This document shows positions 8,793 to 18,618 of a DNA stretch of 64,000 bases, one piece after another. Under the pieces are notes generated by a model, which made no database searches, was not told where the DNA came from, and saw nothing but the letters and a program-made list of their open reading frames with translations. This DNA is from Clostridiales bacterium. Lineage in GTDB: Bacteria > Bacillota > Clostridia > Oscillospirales > Acutalibacteraceae. Position numbers and translations under genes: made by a program. The stretch lies in the NCBI GenBank assembly GCA_012840445.1, contig DULI01000011.1, forward strand, positions 33,855 through 97,854. The letters run 5' to 3'. Every line of letters starts with the position of its first letter. Position 1 is the first letter of the stretch.

Positions 8793-10682
8793 GTGTTGGG
8801 CAAGATAAATCTGCTAAGCAAACAGACCGCAGAGCTGATAGCAGCCGGCGAGGTGGTCGAACGGCCCTCTTCGGTTATAAAGGAGTTGGTGGAAAACTCC
8901 ATTGATGCCGGCGCGACTGCCATTACGGTTGAAATAAAAAACGGCGGCATAGTTTACATTAGGGTTACCGACAACGGCAGCGGAATTGCCAAAGACGACG
9001 TAAAGCGAGCGTTTTTGCGCCATGCGACCAGTAAAATAGCAAGAGAAGAAGACCTTAACAACATTGGCACCTTGGGATTCCGCGGGGAGGCTTTGGCTGC
9101 AATCTGTGCGGTGTCTAAAGTTGAGCTGCTTACCAAATACGAGTCAGAGTCAATCGGAACCCGGTATATAATAGAAGGCGGCCAGGAGGTTTTATTAGAG
9201 GATGCAGGATATCCCAAGGGCACCACAATAGTTGTAAGGGATTTGTTTTACAACACACCTGCCAGGATGAAGTTTTTAAAAAAGGATGTTGCCGAAGCAA
9301 ATGCGGTGGCATCAGTGATAGACCGGCTGGCACTGTCCCACCCCGAAATAGCCTTTAAATTTATAAGAGACGGCAATTTAGTCCTTTCCACGTCGGGTGA
9401 CGGGATGTTTTTATCGGCCATATATTCCGTGCTTGGCAGGGAGTTTGCTTCGGGACTGATTCCAGTTGATTATGAAATGTATGGTATTAAAGTCTCCGGT
9501 TATGTTTGCAAGCCGATAAACTGCAGGCCTAACCGCAAAATGCAGTACTTTTTTATCAACAGCCGTTTTGTAAAAACGGGTACAGGAAGCGCCGCACTTG
9601 AACAGGCATATAAAAATTCTGTTATGTCGGGCAAGTTTCCTTCCTGCGTGCTAAATATCGTGTTGCCGTTTGATGCGGTAGATGTTAATGTGCATCCCGC
9701 CAAAATTGAGGTGCGCTTTGCAGATGAAAAACGGGTGTTTGACAGCGTTTACTATGGTGTAAAATCGGCGCTGGAAGCCGGGGATTCCCGCCCGGTGCTC
9801 GAGCTTAAGCAAAACAAAACTTTTAAAACCGAGCCTGAACCGGTATTGCAAAAAACTACGAATTATGAATTTAATCCTGAAAAAAAGGAAATTATTATTA
9901 ATAAAACTATAAAACCCGTTGAATCTCCCAAAACACAGCCGGAATTTAGTAGAATTAACCGATTGTCTGATTTTGCCCAAAAACCTTCCCCACAGAAAAT
10001 TGCAGAGGTTCTTGATATTCTTAACGAAACCGCTAAACAGGTAGAAAAAGCTGAAGAATCGAGCTCTCCAGAACAGCCCGGGCGACAGGCAATTGAAGAA
10101 AAACCCGAAACAAAGCCCGATGACCAGGAAATACTGTGCATTGGCGAGGCTTTTGGGACATATATTATCGTGCAAATGGGTAAAAAGCTTGTTTTTTTGG
10201 ACAAGCATGCCGCCCATGAAAGGATTATATATGAGGAATTAAAAAGTAATACCCAAATAGGACAGCAGCAGCTTTTAACCCCGATTTCGGTAACGCTGTC
10301 AAAAGAGGAGTACTCGGCGCTGCTTGAAAATAATCAGTTGCTGTCGTCCGCCGGGTTTGAAATTGAGGATTTTGGCAACGGCACGGTGCTGGTAAGAGGA
10401 ATTCCGGCGGTATTGAGTGAAGAAAATATAAGCGGAGTAATAGGTGAAATAGCGGGCGGCCTTATTGATAGCCCGGTTGTGAGAGTGTCTAAACTTGAGT
10501 GGATATTTGAATCCATAGCCTGCCGGGCGGCAGTGAAGGCCGGTGATAAGCTTTCGTTGTCCGAAATGCAGGCAATAGCCAAAAAGGTATTGTCAAACAA
10601 CGATATTTTATACTGTCCCCACGGCCGGGCAGTGGCGTTTGAAATAACTGAAAGCCAGCTTAAAAAACAGTTTGGAAGGTAG
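8793..10682 (+). CDS. mutL: DNA mismatch repair endonuclease MutL
   Basis: About 629 residues. The N-terminal GHKL ATPase has ELVENSIDAGA, DNGSGI and GFRGEAL. A linker of about 340-440 is low-complexity and Glu/Lys-rich. The C-terminal domain carries the nicking-endonuclease motif as DKHAAHERIIYEE (D470, E476, E481) and the metal-binding CPHGR at 608-612, so this MutL should cut DNA itself, as expected in bacteria without MutH. The motif has Lys where Gln is commonest. The start is GTG at 8793 or TTG at 8796, both served by AAGGAG. Confidence 0.96.
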   Translation: MLGKINLLSKQTAELIAAGEVVERPSSVIKELVENSIDAGATAITVEIKNGGIVYIRVTDNGSGIAKDDVKRAFLRHATSKIAREEDLNNIGTLGFRGEALAAICAVSKVELLTKYESESIGTRYIIEGGQEVLLEDAGYPKGTTIVVRDLFYNTPARMKFLKKDVAEANAVASVIDRLALSHPEIAFKFIRDGNLVLSTSGDGMFLSAIYSVLGREFASGLIPVDYEMYGIKVSGYVCKPINCRPNRKMQYFFINSRFVKTGTGSAALEQAYKNSVMSGKFPSCVLNIVLPFDAVDVNVHPAKIEVRFADEKRVFDSVYYGVKSALEAGDSRPVLELKQNKTFKTEPEPVLQKTTNYEFNPEKKEIIINKTIKPVESPKTQPEFSRINRLSDFAQKPSPQKIAEVLDILNETAKQVEKAEESSSPEQPGRQAIEEKPETKPDDQEILCIGEAFGTYIIVQMGKKLVFLDKHAAHERIIYEELKSNTQIGQQQLLTPISVTLSKEEYSALLENNQLLSSAGFEIEDFGNGTVLVRGIPAVLSEENISGVIGEIAGGLIDSPVVRVSKLEWIFESIACRAAVKAGDKLSLSEMQAIAKKVLSNNDILYCPHGRAVAFEITESQLKKQFGR

Positions 10683-10687
10683 CCGAT

Positions 10688-11623
10688 ATGAAGGACCAAA
10701 TTCCGTTAGTAGCCGTTGTTGGCCCTACGGCTTCGGGAAAAACGGTGCTCGGAATAAAACTAGCCCACCATTTTGACGGTGAAATTGTATCCGCCGATTC
10801 GATGCAGATATATAAAGGCATGGATATTGCAACCGCAAAACCGACAGAAGGGGAAAAAGAGGGTATTCCCCACCATTTGATTGATTTTTTGGACCCTTCT
10901 GAAAGTTTTTCGGTTGCCGACTATGTAAAGCTTGCTCGCAGGGTGATTGAGGATATTCACTCAAGGGGGAAACTCCCTATATTGGTAGGGGGGACAGGGC
11001 TTTATGTTAATTCTTTGATAGACAACATTGAATTCCAGCCTGAACCTGAAAACCTTAAGGTGCGTGAAGAGTTGGCAAAACAGGCCGAGCAATTGGGAAA
11101 CGAGACGATGCTTGAAATATTAAGGAGTATTGACCCTGAAACCGCCTCTAGGGTGCATCCAAACAACATCAGAAGAATAATAAGGGCACTGGAGGTTTAC
11201 AAAACCACTGGCATTACCATGAGCGAGTATCAGCGCCTGTCCCGCCAAAAACCGTCGCCTTACAATGTCTGCATGATAGGGATAGGCTTTAGGGACCGTA
11301 AAGTGTTGTACGACAGGATAAATAGACGCGTGGATTTAATGGTAGAGAATGGGCTTATTGAAGAGGCAAAAAAGGTGCTTGATTCCCCGATTAGCACTGT
11401 CGCAGGCCAGGCAATAGGGTACAAGGAATTAAAACCCTATTTGATGGGTGAGATACCGCTTTCAGAGGCAATAGAGAATCTAAAACGCGAGACCCGAAGA
11501 TATGCCAAGCGGCAACTTACATGGTTCAGAAGGGATAAGCGGATAAACTGGATATATGCCGACCAGACTCAGGATTTAACCAGATGTGCCATAGATATAA
11601 TAACCAAAGCTTACAGCAGTTAA
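10688..11623 (+). CDS. miaA: tRNA dimethylallyltransferase MiaA
   Basis: A 311-residue enzyme that transfers the dimethylallyl group to A37 of tRNA, making the substrate for MiaB. The P-loop GPTASGKT is at residues 12-19, followed by SADSMQIYKGMDIATAKP and the GGTGLY motif near 100. It starts 5 bases after mutL, so the mismatch-repair and tRNA-modification genes are cotranscribed. Length is normal for the family. Confidence 0.96.
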   Translation: MKDQIPLVAVVGPTASGKTVLGIKLAHHFDGEIVSADSMQIYKGMDIATAKPTEGEKEGIPHHLIDFLDPSESFSVADYVKLARRVIEDIHSRGKLPILVGGTGLYVNSLIDNIEFQPEPENLKVREELAKQAEQLGNETMLEILRSIDPETASRVHPNNIRRIIRALEVYKTTGITMSEYQRLSRQKPSPYNVCMIGIGFRDRKVLYDRINRRVDLMVENGLIEEAKKVLDSPISTVAGQAIGYKELKPYLMGEIPLSEAIENLKRETRRYAKRQLTWFRRDKRINWIYADQTQDLTRCAIDIITKAYSS

Positions 11624-11652
11624 TAATTGTCTTTTAGCCGGGGGTGAGGAAA

Positions 11653-12873
11653 TTGAAAAATTCATTTGTGTTGACCTTCGTAAAATGGGCGGGCGCCCTT
11701 TTTGTGCTTGCCTATCTTTCGATTCAGGTATACAACTCGCTGTACAATCCATTCGCCACCGGCACGGCAATATATTACGAGGCCTATGAAGGAATCCCCA
11801 TAACCGCCGTTGCCATAAGGAATGAAAGCATTATAAATTCAGATGCGACCGGAGCACTTAGCTATATGATAGAGGAAGGCGGCAAGGTGGCAAAGGGTGG
11901 CGTGATTGCGGAAGTTTTCCCATCCGAGCAGGACGCCAGCGTAAATTTACGGATACAAGAGCTTGAAAGGCAGATTGAAGATCTTGAGACAATAAAAAAG
12001 CATAATAACATTGAGGCTTTAGATTTGGAACTGCTTAACACCCACATTAACACAGAATTTCTCTCGCTGCTAAATTACGGCGAATCGGGGAGGTTGGGCG
12101 GCATACAGGAAAGCTATAACCGGTTGCTTAACCTGCTTAACCAAAGAAAAGCAGCAACAGGTGAGCTTAGCGGAATTGAAGATTTGATAAATAATTTAAA
12201 AACCGAGCGGGATAGTTTAAAAAACAACTACAATCCTGTTAAAAGTTACATAAAGTCTGATGTCTCAGGTTATTTCATATCAACGATTGACGGCTGCGAA
12301 GGGGTAATTCCCACGGACCGGCTGGATTCCATTTCCCTGGAAGAGTTAAATGCAATAAATCCGCAACCGGCAAGAAAAGAAGGGGTAATAGGAAAGGTAG
12401 TTTCGGATTATGAGTGGTATATCGCAGCGGTAATTTCCTTTAATGATTCCTTGAAACTAAAGGAAGGCGCTTCCCTGAAACTGCAGACCCAGCTTGAGTC
12501 CATACCCGAACTGCCCGTGACGATAAAATATATTAATAAAGGTACAAAAGGAGACAAATCGGTTGTTATATTCAGCTGCAAATATATGAACGGCGAACTT
12601 GCTAATATTAGAAAGCAGTCCATGACGATACTGCTTAACAAATACGAGGGGCTGCGGGTCAGCAGTAAAGCAATACGCGTAGTTGACGGGGTTAAGGGCG
12701 TTTACGTGCTTAAAGGTAATGAGGCCAAATTTGTGCCGGTAGAAATAGTCTACTCAACCGAAAGCTATGCCATATGCAAGGAGCAGGGAGCCGGCAGCAA
12801 AGGCTTAAGGCTTTATGATGAGGTTATTATAAAGGGGAAGAAACTGTATGACGGAAAGCTTGTTAAGTATTGA
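11653..12873 (+). CDS. HlyD-like membrane-anchored adaptor protein
   Basis: About 406 residues from a TTG at 11653, which has a GGGTGAGG site at good spacing; an in-frame GTG 9 bases upstream is the alternative. One membrane segment (about 10-28) is followed by a biotinyl-lipoyl-like half motif (YMIEEGGKVAKGGVIAEVF, about 75-95), a coiled coil (about 100-190), and a beta-barrel-rich C-terminus. This is the layout of HlyD/RND-type periplasmic adaptors, here outside the membrane of a Gram-positive cell. No pump gene adjoins it. Its place before yggS-sepF-ylmH-divIVA suggests an envelope or division-linked role, which is inference. Confidence 0.75.
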   Translation: MKNSFVLTFVKWAGALFVLAYLSIQVYNSLYNPFATGTAIYYEAYEGIPITAVAIRNESIINSDATGALSYMIEEGGKVAKGGVIAEVFPSEQDASVNLRIQELERQIEDLETIKKHNNIEALDLELLNTHINTEFLSLLNYGESGRLGGIQESYNRLLNLLNQRKAATGELSGIEDLINNLKTERDSLKNNYNPVKSYIKSDVSGYFISTIDGCEGVIPTDRLDSISLEELNAINPQPARKEGVIGKVVSDYEWYIAAVISFNDSLKLKEGASLKLQTQLESIPELPVTIKYINKGTKGDKSVVIFSCKYMNGELANIRKQSMTILLNKYEGLRVSSKAIRVVDGVKGVYVLKGNEAKFVPVEIVYSTESYAICKEQGAGSKGLRLYDEVIIKGKKLYDGKLVKY

Positions 12874-13570
12874 GAACAAAAAGCAGCTTTTCGATGAAAA
12901 CTTTAAAGCAATAACTGAGAGAATAGATATTGCGGCGCAAAGCGTAGGAAAAAAGCCGGATGATATTATTCTGCTTGCCGCTACAAAGACTGTTGATGTG
13001 GAAGTAATAAACCATGCAATAAGCAAGGGTATTAAATATATTGGCGAGAACCGAGTTCAGGAGTTTTTGGATAAATTTGACAGGCTGCAATCCTGCCACC
13101 GGCATTTTATCGGGCATTTGCAGACGAACAAGGTAAAGTACATAATAGATAAGGTCGAAATGATAGAATCGGTTGATTCTGTTAAGCTTGCAAACCAAAT
13201 TGCCAAATACTGCCGCAGAATTGGCAAAACAATGGATATATTGTTAGAAGTAAATATTGGAAAGGAACAGAGCAAATCGGGCTTTTATGCCGAACAACTG
13301 GAAGAGGCGGTCGAAAAAATATCGAAGATTGAAGGCATTTGTATTAGAGGATTGATGACCATACCGCCCATTTGCGAAGACCGCAACCAAACAAGAAGAT
13401 ATTTTGAACAAATGTATAAACTGTTTATTGACATTAGAGGGAAAAAAATAGATAATAGTAATATAAATTTACTGTCTATGGGAATGTCCGATGATTTTGA
13501 TATTGCAATCCAAGAAGGGGCAAATATTGTAAGAATTGGTAGTGCCCTTTTTGGGAAAAGAGATTATTGA
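12848..13570 (+). CDS. yggS: YggS-family pyridoxal phosphate homeostasis protein
   Basis: A 240-residue single-domain fold-type III PLP protein. The PLP lysine is K47 in LLAATKTVD. Other conserved elements are YIGENRVQEF, HFIGHLQTNK and the C-terminal SMGMSDDFDIAIQEGANIVRIGSALFG. It binds PLP and buffers B6 vitamers. It overlaps the end of the adaptor gene by 26 bases. In Bacillus the homologue ylmE sits in the same division cluster upstream of sepF. Confidence 0.93.
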   Translation: MTESLLSIENKKQLFDENFKAITERIDIAAQSVGKKPDDIILLAATKTVDVEVINHAISKGIKYIGENRVQEFLDKFDRLQSCHRHFIGHLQTNKVKYIIDKVEMIESVDSVKLANQIAKYCRRIGKTMDILLEVNIGKEQSKSGFYAEQLEEAVEKISKIEGICIRGLMTIPPICEDRNQTRRYFEQMYKLFIDIRGKKIDNSNINLLSMGMSDDFDIAIQEGANIVRIGSALFGKRDY

Positions 13571-13589
13571 TTTGTTGGGAGAGATCACA

Positions 13590-14045
13590 TTGGGACTGTT
13601 CGATAAAATTAAAAACATTATGAGTGTTCCCGAAGACGATTACTATGATGACGATATTCTTCAGGAAGACAGCAGTTTTCTAAACAAGCCTGAAACAAAA
13701 TATGATGACTACAGCAGTACCATAGACAAGGAAAAACGCAACAAAGTTGTTAATATCCATGCTACGACACAGCTTAAAGTGGTGTTGGTAAAACCCGAGC
13801 GTTTTGAGGATGCACCGTCAGTCGCCGACCATCTTAATGCCAAACGGACTGTGGTGCTTAACCTTGAGTCTGCCTCAAGGGAAGTTTCCAGGCGCATTGT
13901 GGATTTCTTAAGCGGCGTGGCATATGCCAACAATGGCCAGTTTAAGAAGGTCGCTAACAATACCTTTATTATTACGCCTTTTAATGTGGATATTATGGGC
14001 GATCTGGTTTTAGAAGAACTTGAAAACAGTGATATGTACATCTGA
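13590..14045 (+). CDS. sepF: Cell division protein SepF
   Basis: About 151 residues from a TTG at 13590, chosen because GGGAGAG precedes it by 6 bases; longer in-frame starts overlap yggS and lack support. The N-terminal GLFDKIKNIM looks like the amphipathic membrane-binding helix. An acidic linker (DDYYDDD) follows, then the SepF core (about 60-145) with VVLNLESASREVSRRIVDFLSGVAYANNG. Family role: it anchors FtsZ to the membrane and shapes the division septum. The stop codon overlaps the ylmH start (TGATG). Confidence 0.93.
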   Translation: MGLFDKIKNIMSVPEDDYYDDDILQEDSSFLNKPETKYDDYSSTIDKEKRNKVVNIHATTQLKVVLVKPERFEDAPSVADHLNAKRTVVLNLESASREVSRRIVDFLSGVAYANNGQFKKVANNTFIITPFNVDIMGDLVLEELENSDMYI

Positions 14046-14791
14046 TGGGTTTTCAGACAGGTTTTATTCAAAGACGGGTTGAGGATGCGGTTAGGCTTTG
14101 CCAGAAACACGATGCCTGCCGTTTTTTGGGTTTCTTGGACTCAGCCGAGATAATTGAAGCCAAACGCACTGTTGAGAAGTATAAAGTAAAGCACAGGTTT
14201 TTTGCCGGATATCCCGACGGGGAACGCATGGTATTAGGGGTGTTTCCTGACTGGTGCGAACCGGAGGACTCTCTTTTCCCCATATCACCGATTACTGCAG
14301 TCTTCCGAAAAGGCGAGATGTTGTCGCACAGAGACTTTTTGGGAGCTCTTATGAGCCTTGGTATAGAGCGCGAGACTGTGGGCGACATTTTGCCCGGCGA
14401 CGGTTTCGCGGTGTTTTTTGTGCTTAAGGACATATCGCCCTTTATACTTACACAGCTTGATATGGTGGGTAAAACAGGTGTAAAACTTTCGGAAGGTCTG
14501 CCAATGGGCCTTCCTCTTGGACAGGGTTTTTTGGAAATATCTAAATCTATCGCCTCAGAGAGGCTTGACTGTGTGGTAGCTGCCCTTTGTAATACCGGAA
14601 GGTCAAAGGCTGCCGAATTAATAAAAACCGGTTTGGTAAGCGTTAATTCCCTTCCTGCGGAGAAGCTGACAAAACAGGTATCAAGCGGAGATAAAATAAG
14701 TATTCGCGGCAAGGGGAAATATTTAATCCAATCTGTCGATGACAGGTCCAAAAGAGGTAGGATAATTTTAAAAGCTCGGAAATACTTATAA
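14045..14791 (+). CDS. ylmH: YlmH-type S4-domain RNA-binding protein
   Basis: A 248-residue protein with an N-terminal YlmH domain (about 10-165) and a C-terminal S4 RNA-binding domain (about 175-248, LDCVVAALCNTGRSKAAELIKTGLVSVNS). YlmH homologues bind stalled ribosomal complexes carrying peptidyl-tRNA and have a minor effect on division. It is translationally coupled to sepF through a one-base overlap, the conserved order in Bacillus-type genomes. The ylmG (yggT) gene that usually lies between sepF and ylmH is missing here. Confidence 0.9.
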   Translation: MGFQTGFIQRRVEDAVRLCQKHDACRFLGFLDSAEIIEAKRTVEKYKVKHRFFAGYPDGERMVLGVFPDWCEPEDSLFPISPITAVFRKGEMLSHRDFLGALMSLGIERETVGDILPGDGFAVFFVLKDISPFILTQLDMVGKTGVKLSEGLPMGLPLGQGFLEISKSIASERLDCVVAALCNTGRSKAAELIKTGLVSVNSLPAEKLTKQVSSGDKISIRGKGKYLIQSVDDRSKRGRIILKARKYL

Positions 14792-14811
14792 TTTCTAAGG
14801 GGGAATAGGCT

Positions 14812-15765
14812 GTGCGTACAGCAGACGAAATTCGCACCATGGAATTTCAAAAAGCGACTGTGGGTGGATATAAGCAGACAGATGTTGAGATGTTTTTGGA
14901 GGAAGTAGCGCAAACCGTTGAAGAGCTGAATCAGAGAATTGCTGAATACGAAAACCGCATTAACCAGCTGAACAAAAAAATCCAGGAATATCACGATTCC
15001 GAATCCAGCATACAGAATGTGCTGCTAAGCGCACAGCGCCTTGCCGACCAGATTGTCAAGGAAGCCAACGATATGGCAGAGGATATTGTTGGCAAAGCCA
15101 AAGAAAAGGCCACAAATATTTTGGCTGATGCCGAACAAAAGGCACAGGCTAAATTGGATGAAGCCAACGCCAAGGCTACCAGCATTCTTAATTCTGCCGT
15201 TGCAAAATCCGAAAGCATGATTTCTGCTGCACACGACAGCGTGGCCAGGCAGCAGTTGTTGTTTGATAAATTAAAGGTAGAGGTATCGCGCTTTAAAAAT
15301 TCTATGATGCCCAAATTTAAGGAGCTGTTGAACCTTTTGTCTACCCTTCCTGATGAGGTGCCCTTCGGCCCGCAACGTGCGGCTGAAGCAGTCGTGTTTG
15401 AGTTTGAGAAAGCACCTGATTTTAAAGAAATCGTGGCAGAAGTAGTTAAGTCCAATAAATTGATGGAGGAGCCTTTAATACAAACACAGCCTCATGCAGA
15501 GACTGAAGATCAACAGACTCAAGCGGAAATGTCGGAACCTCCAACAGTGCAGGAAACACCTGAAAAACCCGTTATTCAGGCGCAGCAAACTGCGAATCAG
15601 CCGGATTTTGTGAATGCTCCCGATGAGGAACAGCCCAAGATAAAGGGCTTTAAGATAATTGTTGATGAAAATGAAGATGACGAAGCCTTGTCGGACAGTT
15701 TAAACTTTGTAGAGACCGATTCTGAACCTGAAAAACAGAGGGGCCTCTTTAGAAAACGCAAATAA
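14812..15765 (+). CDS. divIVA: DivIVA-domain protein
   Basis: A 317-residue protein starting with GTG after AGGGGGA. Residues 1-55 form the DivIVA lipid-binding domain (EIRTMEFQKATVGGYKQTDVEMFLEEV), followed by a long parallel coiled coil (about 40-170) with an Ala-rich stretch. The C-terminal tail (about 215-317) is Gln/Glu/Pro-rich and likely disordered. DivIVA proteins gather at curved membrane at septa and poles. The tail is longer than in Bacillus DivIVA (about 164 residues), as in many Clostridia. Confidence 0.93.
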   Translation: MRTADEIRTMEFQKATVGGYKQTDVEMFLEEVAQTVEELNQRIAEYENRINQLNKKIQEYHDSESSIQNVLLSAQRLADQIVKEANDMAEDIVGKAKEKATNILADAEQKAQAKLDEANAKATSILNSAVAKSESMISAAHDSVARQQLLFDKLKVEVSRFKNSMMPKFKELLNLLSTLPDEVPFGPQRAAEAVVFEFEKAPDFKEIVAEVVKSNKLMEEPLIQTQPHAETEDQQTQAEMSEPPTVQETPEKPVIQAQQTANQPDFVNAPDEEQPKIKGFKIIVDENEDDEALSDSLNFVETDSEPEKQRGLFRKRK

Positions 15766-15798
15766 AACAACGCTATCTTTAAGGAGAGTTTTTATCAG

Positions 15799-18582
15799 AT
15801 GGAACAGGATTATAACAAAACGCTGAACCTTCCTAAAACCGAGTTTCCAATGCGGGCTGGGCTTCCTACCCGTGAGCCTGAGACTTTAAAAAAATGGTAC
15901 GATTTAAAACTTTATGAAAAGCTTGTTCAAAAGAACCAAGGCAAACCCAAATATATACTGCACGACGGCCCTCCTTATGCTAACGGAATAATTCATCTTG
16001 GAACCTCACTTAACAAAATTCTTAAGGATTTTATTATTCGATATAAAAGCATGACTGGATACCAGGCACTGTTTGTGCCAGGGTATGATACACACGGCCT
16101 TCCCACAGAGCTTAAAGCAAGGCAGAAGGCCGGAATCGATTCCAATACCGTAGTATCGCCGTTAGAGCTTAGGAAGATTTGCAAAGAGTTTGCCCTTAGC
16201 TATTCCAAGGACCAAACAGAACAGTTCAAACGCTTAGGCGTTTTAGGTGAATGGGACAATCCTTACCTTACCCTTTCAAACGACTTTGTTGCCAAACAGA
16301 TTGAAGTATTCGGGAAAATGGCCGAGAAGGGGTATATTTACAAGGGGCTAAAACCTGTTTACTGGTGTGCGTACTGCAGAACCGCGCTTGCAGAAGCTGA
16401 AATTGAATATCACGAAGACCCCTGCCATTCCATATATGTAAAATTTGCCGTAACCGATGATCTCGGCAAACTATCCGCATTGGGGGCGGATATCAGTAAA
16501 ACCTATTTTGTTATTTGGACCACTACCACCTGGACATTGCCGGGTAATGTGGCAATTTGCGTAGGCCCGGAATACGAATACAGCCTTATTAAGGCAAATG
16601 GCGAGTATTATGTAATCGCCAGCGAGCTGGTTGAAAATTCACTTAAAGCTGCTGGAATTGAAGAATATGAGATTTTAGGGACATTAAAGGGCAGCGAGCT
16701 TGAATATATGAAGACTGCGCACCCCTTCCTTGACAGGGTTTCGCTTGTGATTGTGGGTGACCATGTAACGCTGGACAGCGGTACCGGATGTGTCCACACC
16801 GCTCCTGGCCATGGCGTTGAAGACTTTGAGGTATGCCATAATTACAAAGATCTCCCTGTTGTAGTGCCTGTTGACCACAGGGGCGTTTTGACCGATGAGG
16901 CAGGGGAGTTTTCGGGGCTTACCACAGAACAGGCCAATAAGGCAATAGCAGAAAAACTTGAAAAAACCAACAACCTGTTTGCCATATCCAAGATAATCCA
17001 CCAGTATCCCCACTGCTGGCGTTGCAAGGAACCGATTATATACAGGGCTACCGAGCAGTGGTTCTGTTCGGTTTCTGATTTTGTGGACCAGGCGATTGAT
17101 GCCATAAAACAGGTAAAATGGATCCCCGCCTGGGGCGAGGAACGCATCAGCAATATGGTAAAGGACCGCAGCGACTGGTGTATCTCCCGCCAGCGTGTTT
17201 GGGGAGTTCCAATCCCGATATTCTACTGTGAAGATTGTGGCAAAGAAGTTATTAACAATATTACAATTTCTCATGTCGCCGGGCTTTTCCGCCAGCATGG
17301 TGCTGATATCTGGTATGAGAAAGATGCGGCTGATTTACTGCCCGAAGGTTTTGTTTGTCCGTTCTGTTCGGGCAAGCGGTTCAAAAAAGAAACCGACATT
17401 ATGGATGTTTGGTTTGATTCGGGAACCACACATGCGGCCGTATTGGACGAGCGGGATTATTTGGAATTCCCAGCCGATCTGTATCTTGAGGGTGCCGACC
17501 AATACCGCGGCTGGTTCCAGTCCTCGTTACTGACATCGGTTGCCACAAAAGGCGTAGCCCCATATAAGAGCGTAATTACCCACGGCTGGGTGGTCGACGG
17601 CGAAGGCAAAAAGATGTCGAAATCTATTGGCAATGTAATCAAGCCCGAAGACGTGGTTGACAAATACGGGGCAGATATTTTACGCCTTTGGGTCGCTTCA
17701 TCCGATTATCACGCCGATATCAGGATTTCCCCCGATATTTTGGCCCAGCTTAGCGAAGTATACAGGAAAATTCGCAATACAGCGCGCTTTATACTTGGCA
17801 ATCTGGGGGATTTTGACCCGGACAAGGACATGGTGGACCCGTCTGAATACCGCGAGATTGACAAATGGGCTTTAATCCGGCTTGATAGGCTGGTTAAGAG
17901 ATGCCGGGAGGCATATGACAATTTTGAATACCACTTAATCTTCCACGCGGTTCACAACTTCTGCGTTGTGGATATGTCCAACTTCTATCTGGATGTATTG
18001 AAAGACCGTTTGTATGTTGAAAAGGCGGATAGCGCCTCCCGCAGGGCTGCGCAGACGGTGATTTACAGGATACTTGATACTTTGGTAAGGCTCATCGCGC
18101 CCATCTTGGCCTTTACGGCCGATGAAATCTGGCAGTATATGCCGCATGAATCGGGAAAAAATACTGAAAACGTCATGTTTAACAACATGCCCGATGCAAC
18201 GGGTGAATATGACGAGGAATTTATGGCTCGATGGGATAGAATCCTTGAAATACGCGAGGATGTGAAAAAGGCGATTGAGATTGCACGCACCTCCAAGGTA
18301 ATCGGTGCCTCATTGGAGGCAGAGGTAACGCTTTATGCCGAAGGTGAGCTGTACGAGTTTGTTTCTTCGGTAAAATCCATGTTGCCTGAGATATTTATCA
18401 CATCCGGAGTTAATTTGATTAATGGCAGCGGCGGGGAATATAAAGGTGACCTTGACATGGGAATTACCGTTACCAAGGCCAAGGGAGAAAAATGCGAACG
18501 CTGCTGGGTATATTCCGAATCGGTCGGAAAGGTCAGCGAACATCCAACGCTTTGTTCCCGCTGCGTTAGTGTAATAAAATGA
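15799..18582 (+). CDS. ileS: Isoleucyl-tRNA synthetase
   Basis: A 927-residue class I synthetase that charges tRNA-Ile and edits valine. The first signature reads HLGT at 66-69 in place of HxGH. KMSKS is intact at 605-609. The editing domain (about 190-390) includes TTTWTLPGN and the conserved GxVHxAPGHG-type segment. A C-terminal zinc ribbon (CERCWVYSE...CSRC) closes the protein. The gene follows divIVA by 33 bases, a conserved order. No T-box leader is visible upstream. Confidence 0.96.
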   Translation: MEQDYNKTLNLPKTEFPMRAGLPTREPETLKKWYDLKLYEKLVQKNQGKPKYILHDGPPYANGIIHLGTSLNKILKDFIIRYKSMTGYQALFVPGYDTHGLPTELKARQKAGIDSNTVVSPLELRKICKEFALSYSKDQTEQFKRLGVLGEWDNPYLTLSNDFVAKQIEVFGKMAEKGYIYKGLKPVYWCAYCRTALAEAEIEYHEDPCHSIYVKFAVTDDLGKLSALGADISKTYFVIWTTTTWTLPGNVAICVGPEYEYSLIKANGEYYVIASELVENSLKAAGIEEYEILGTLKGSELEYMKTAHPFLDRVSLVIVGDHVTLDSGTGCVHTAPGHGVEDFEVCHNYKDLPVVVPVDHRGVLTDEAGEFSGLTTEQANKAIAEKLEKTNNLFAISKIIHQYPHCWRCKEPIIYRATEQWFCSVSDFVDQAIDAIKQVKWIPAWGEERISNMVKDRSDWCISRQRVWGVPIPIFYCEDCGKEVINNITISHVAGLFRQHGADIWYEKDAADLLPEGFVCPFCSGKRFKKETDIMDVWFDSGTTHAAVLDERDYLEFPADLYLEGADQYRGWFQSSLLTSVATKGVAPYKSVITHGWVVDGEGKKMSKSIGNVIKPEDVVDKYGADILRLWVASSDYHADIRISPDILAQLSEVYRKIRNTARFILGNLGDFDPDKDMVDPSEYREIDKWALIRLDRLVKRCREAYDNFEYHLIFHAVHNFCVVDMSNFYLDVLKDRLYVEKADSASRRAAQTVIYRILDTLVRLIAPILAFTADEIWQYMPHESGKNTENVMFNNMPDATGEYDEEFMARWDRILEIREDVKKAIEIARTSKVIGASLEAEVTLYAEGELYEFVSSVKSMLPEIFITSGVNLINGSGGEYKGDLDMGITVTKAKGEKCERCWVYSESVGKVSEHPTLCSRCVSVIK

Positions 18583-18618
18583 CGAACTATCGGGTTCGGT
18601 TTTAAGGGGTATTGCTCC

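Noticed and set aside
9651..10217. A 188-codon minus-strand frame inside mutL
   Set aside because: Phe-rich shadow of the Lys/Glu-rich mutL linker; no start signal.
14068..14994. A 308-codon minus-strand frame opposite ylmH and the start of divIVA
   Set aside because: It lies wholly opposite two well-supported genes, its protein is low in coding character (many Ser, Leu and Cys runs), and it has no ribosome-binding site.
16684..17298. A 204-codon minus-strand frame inside ileS
   Set aside because: Antisense to a highly conserved gene, with no ribosome-binding site or recognisable domain.
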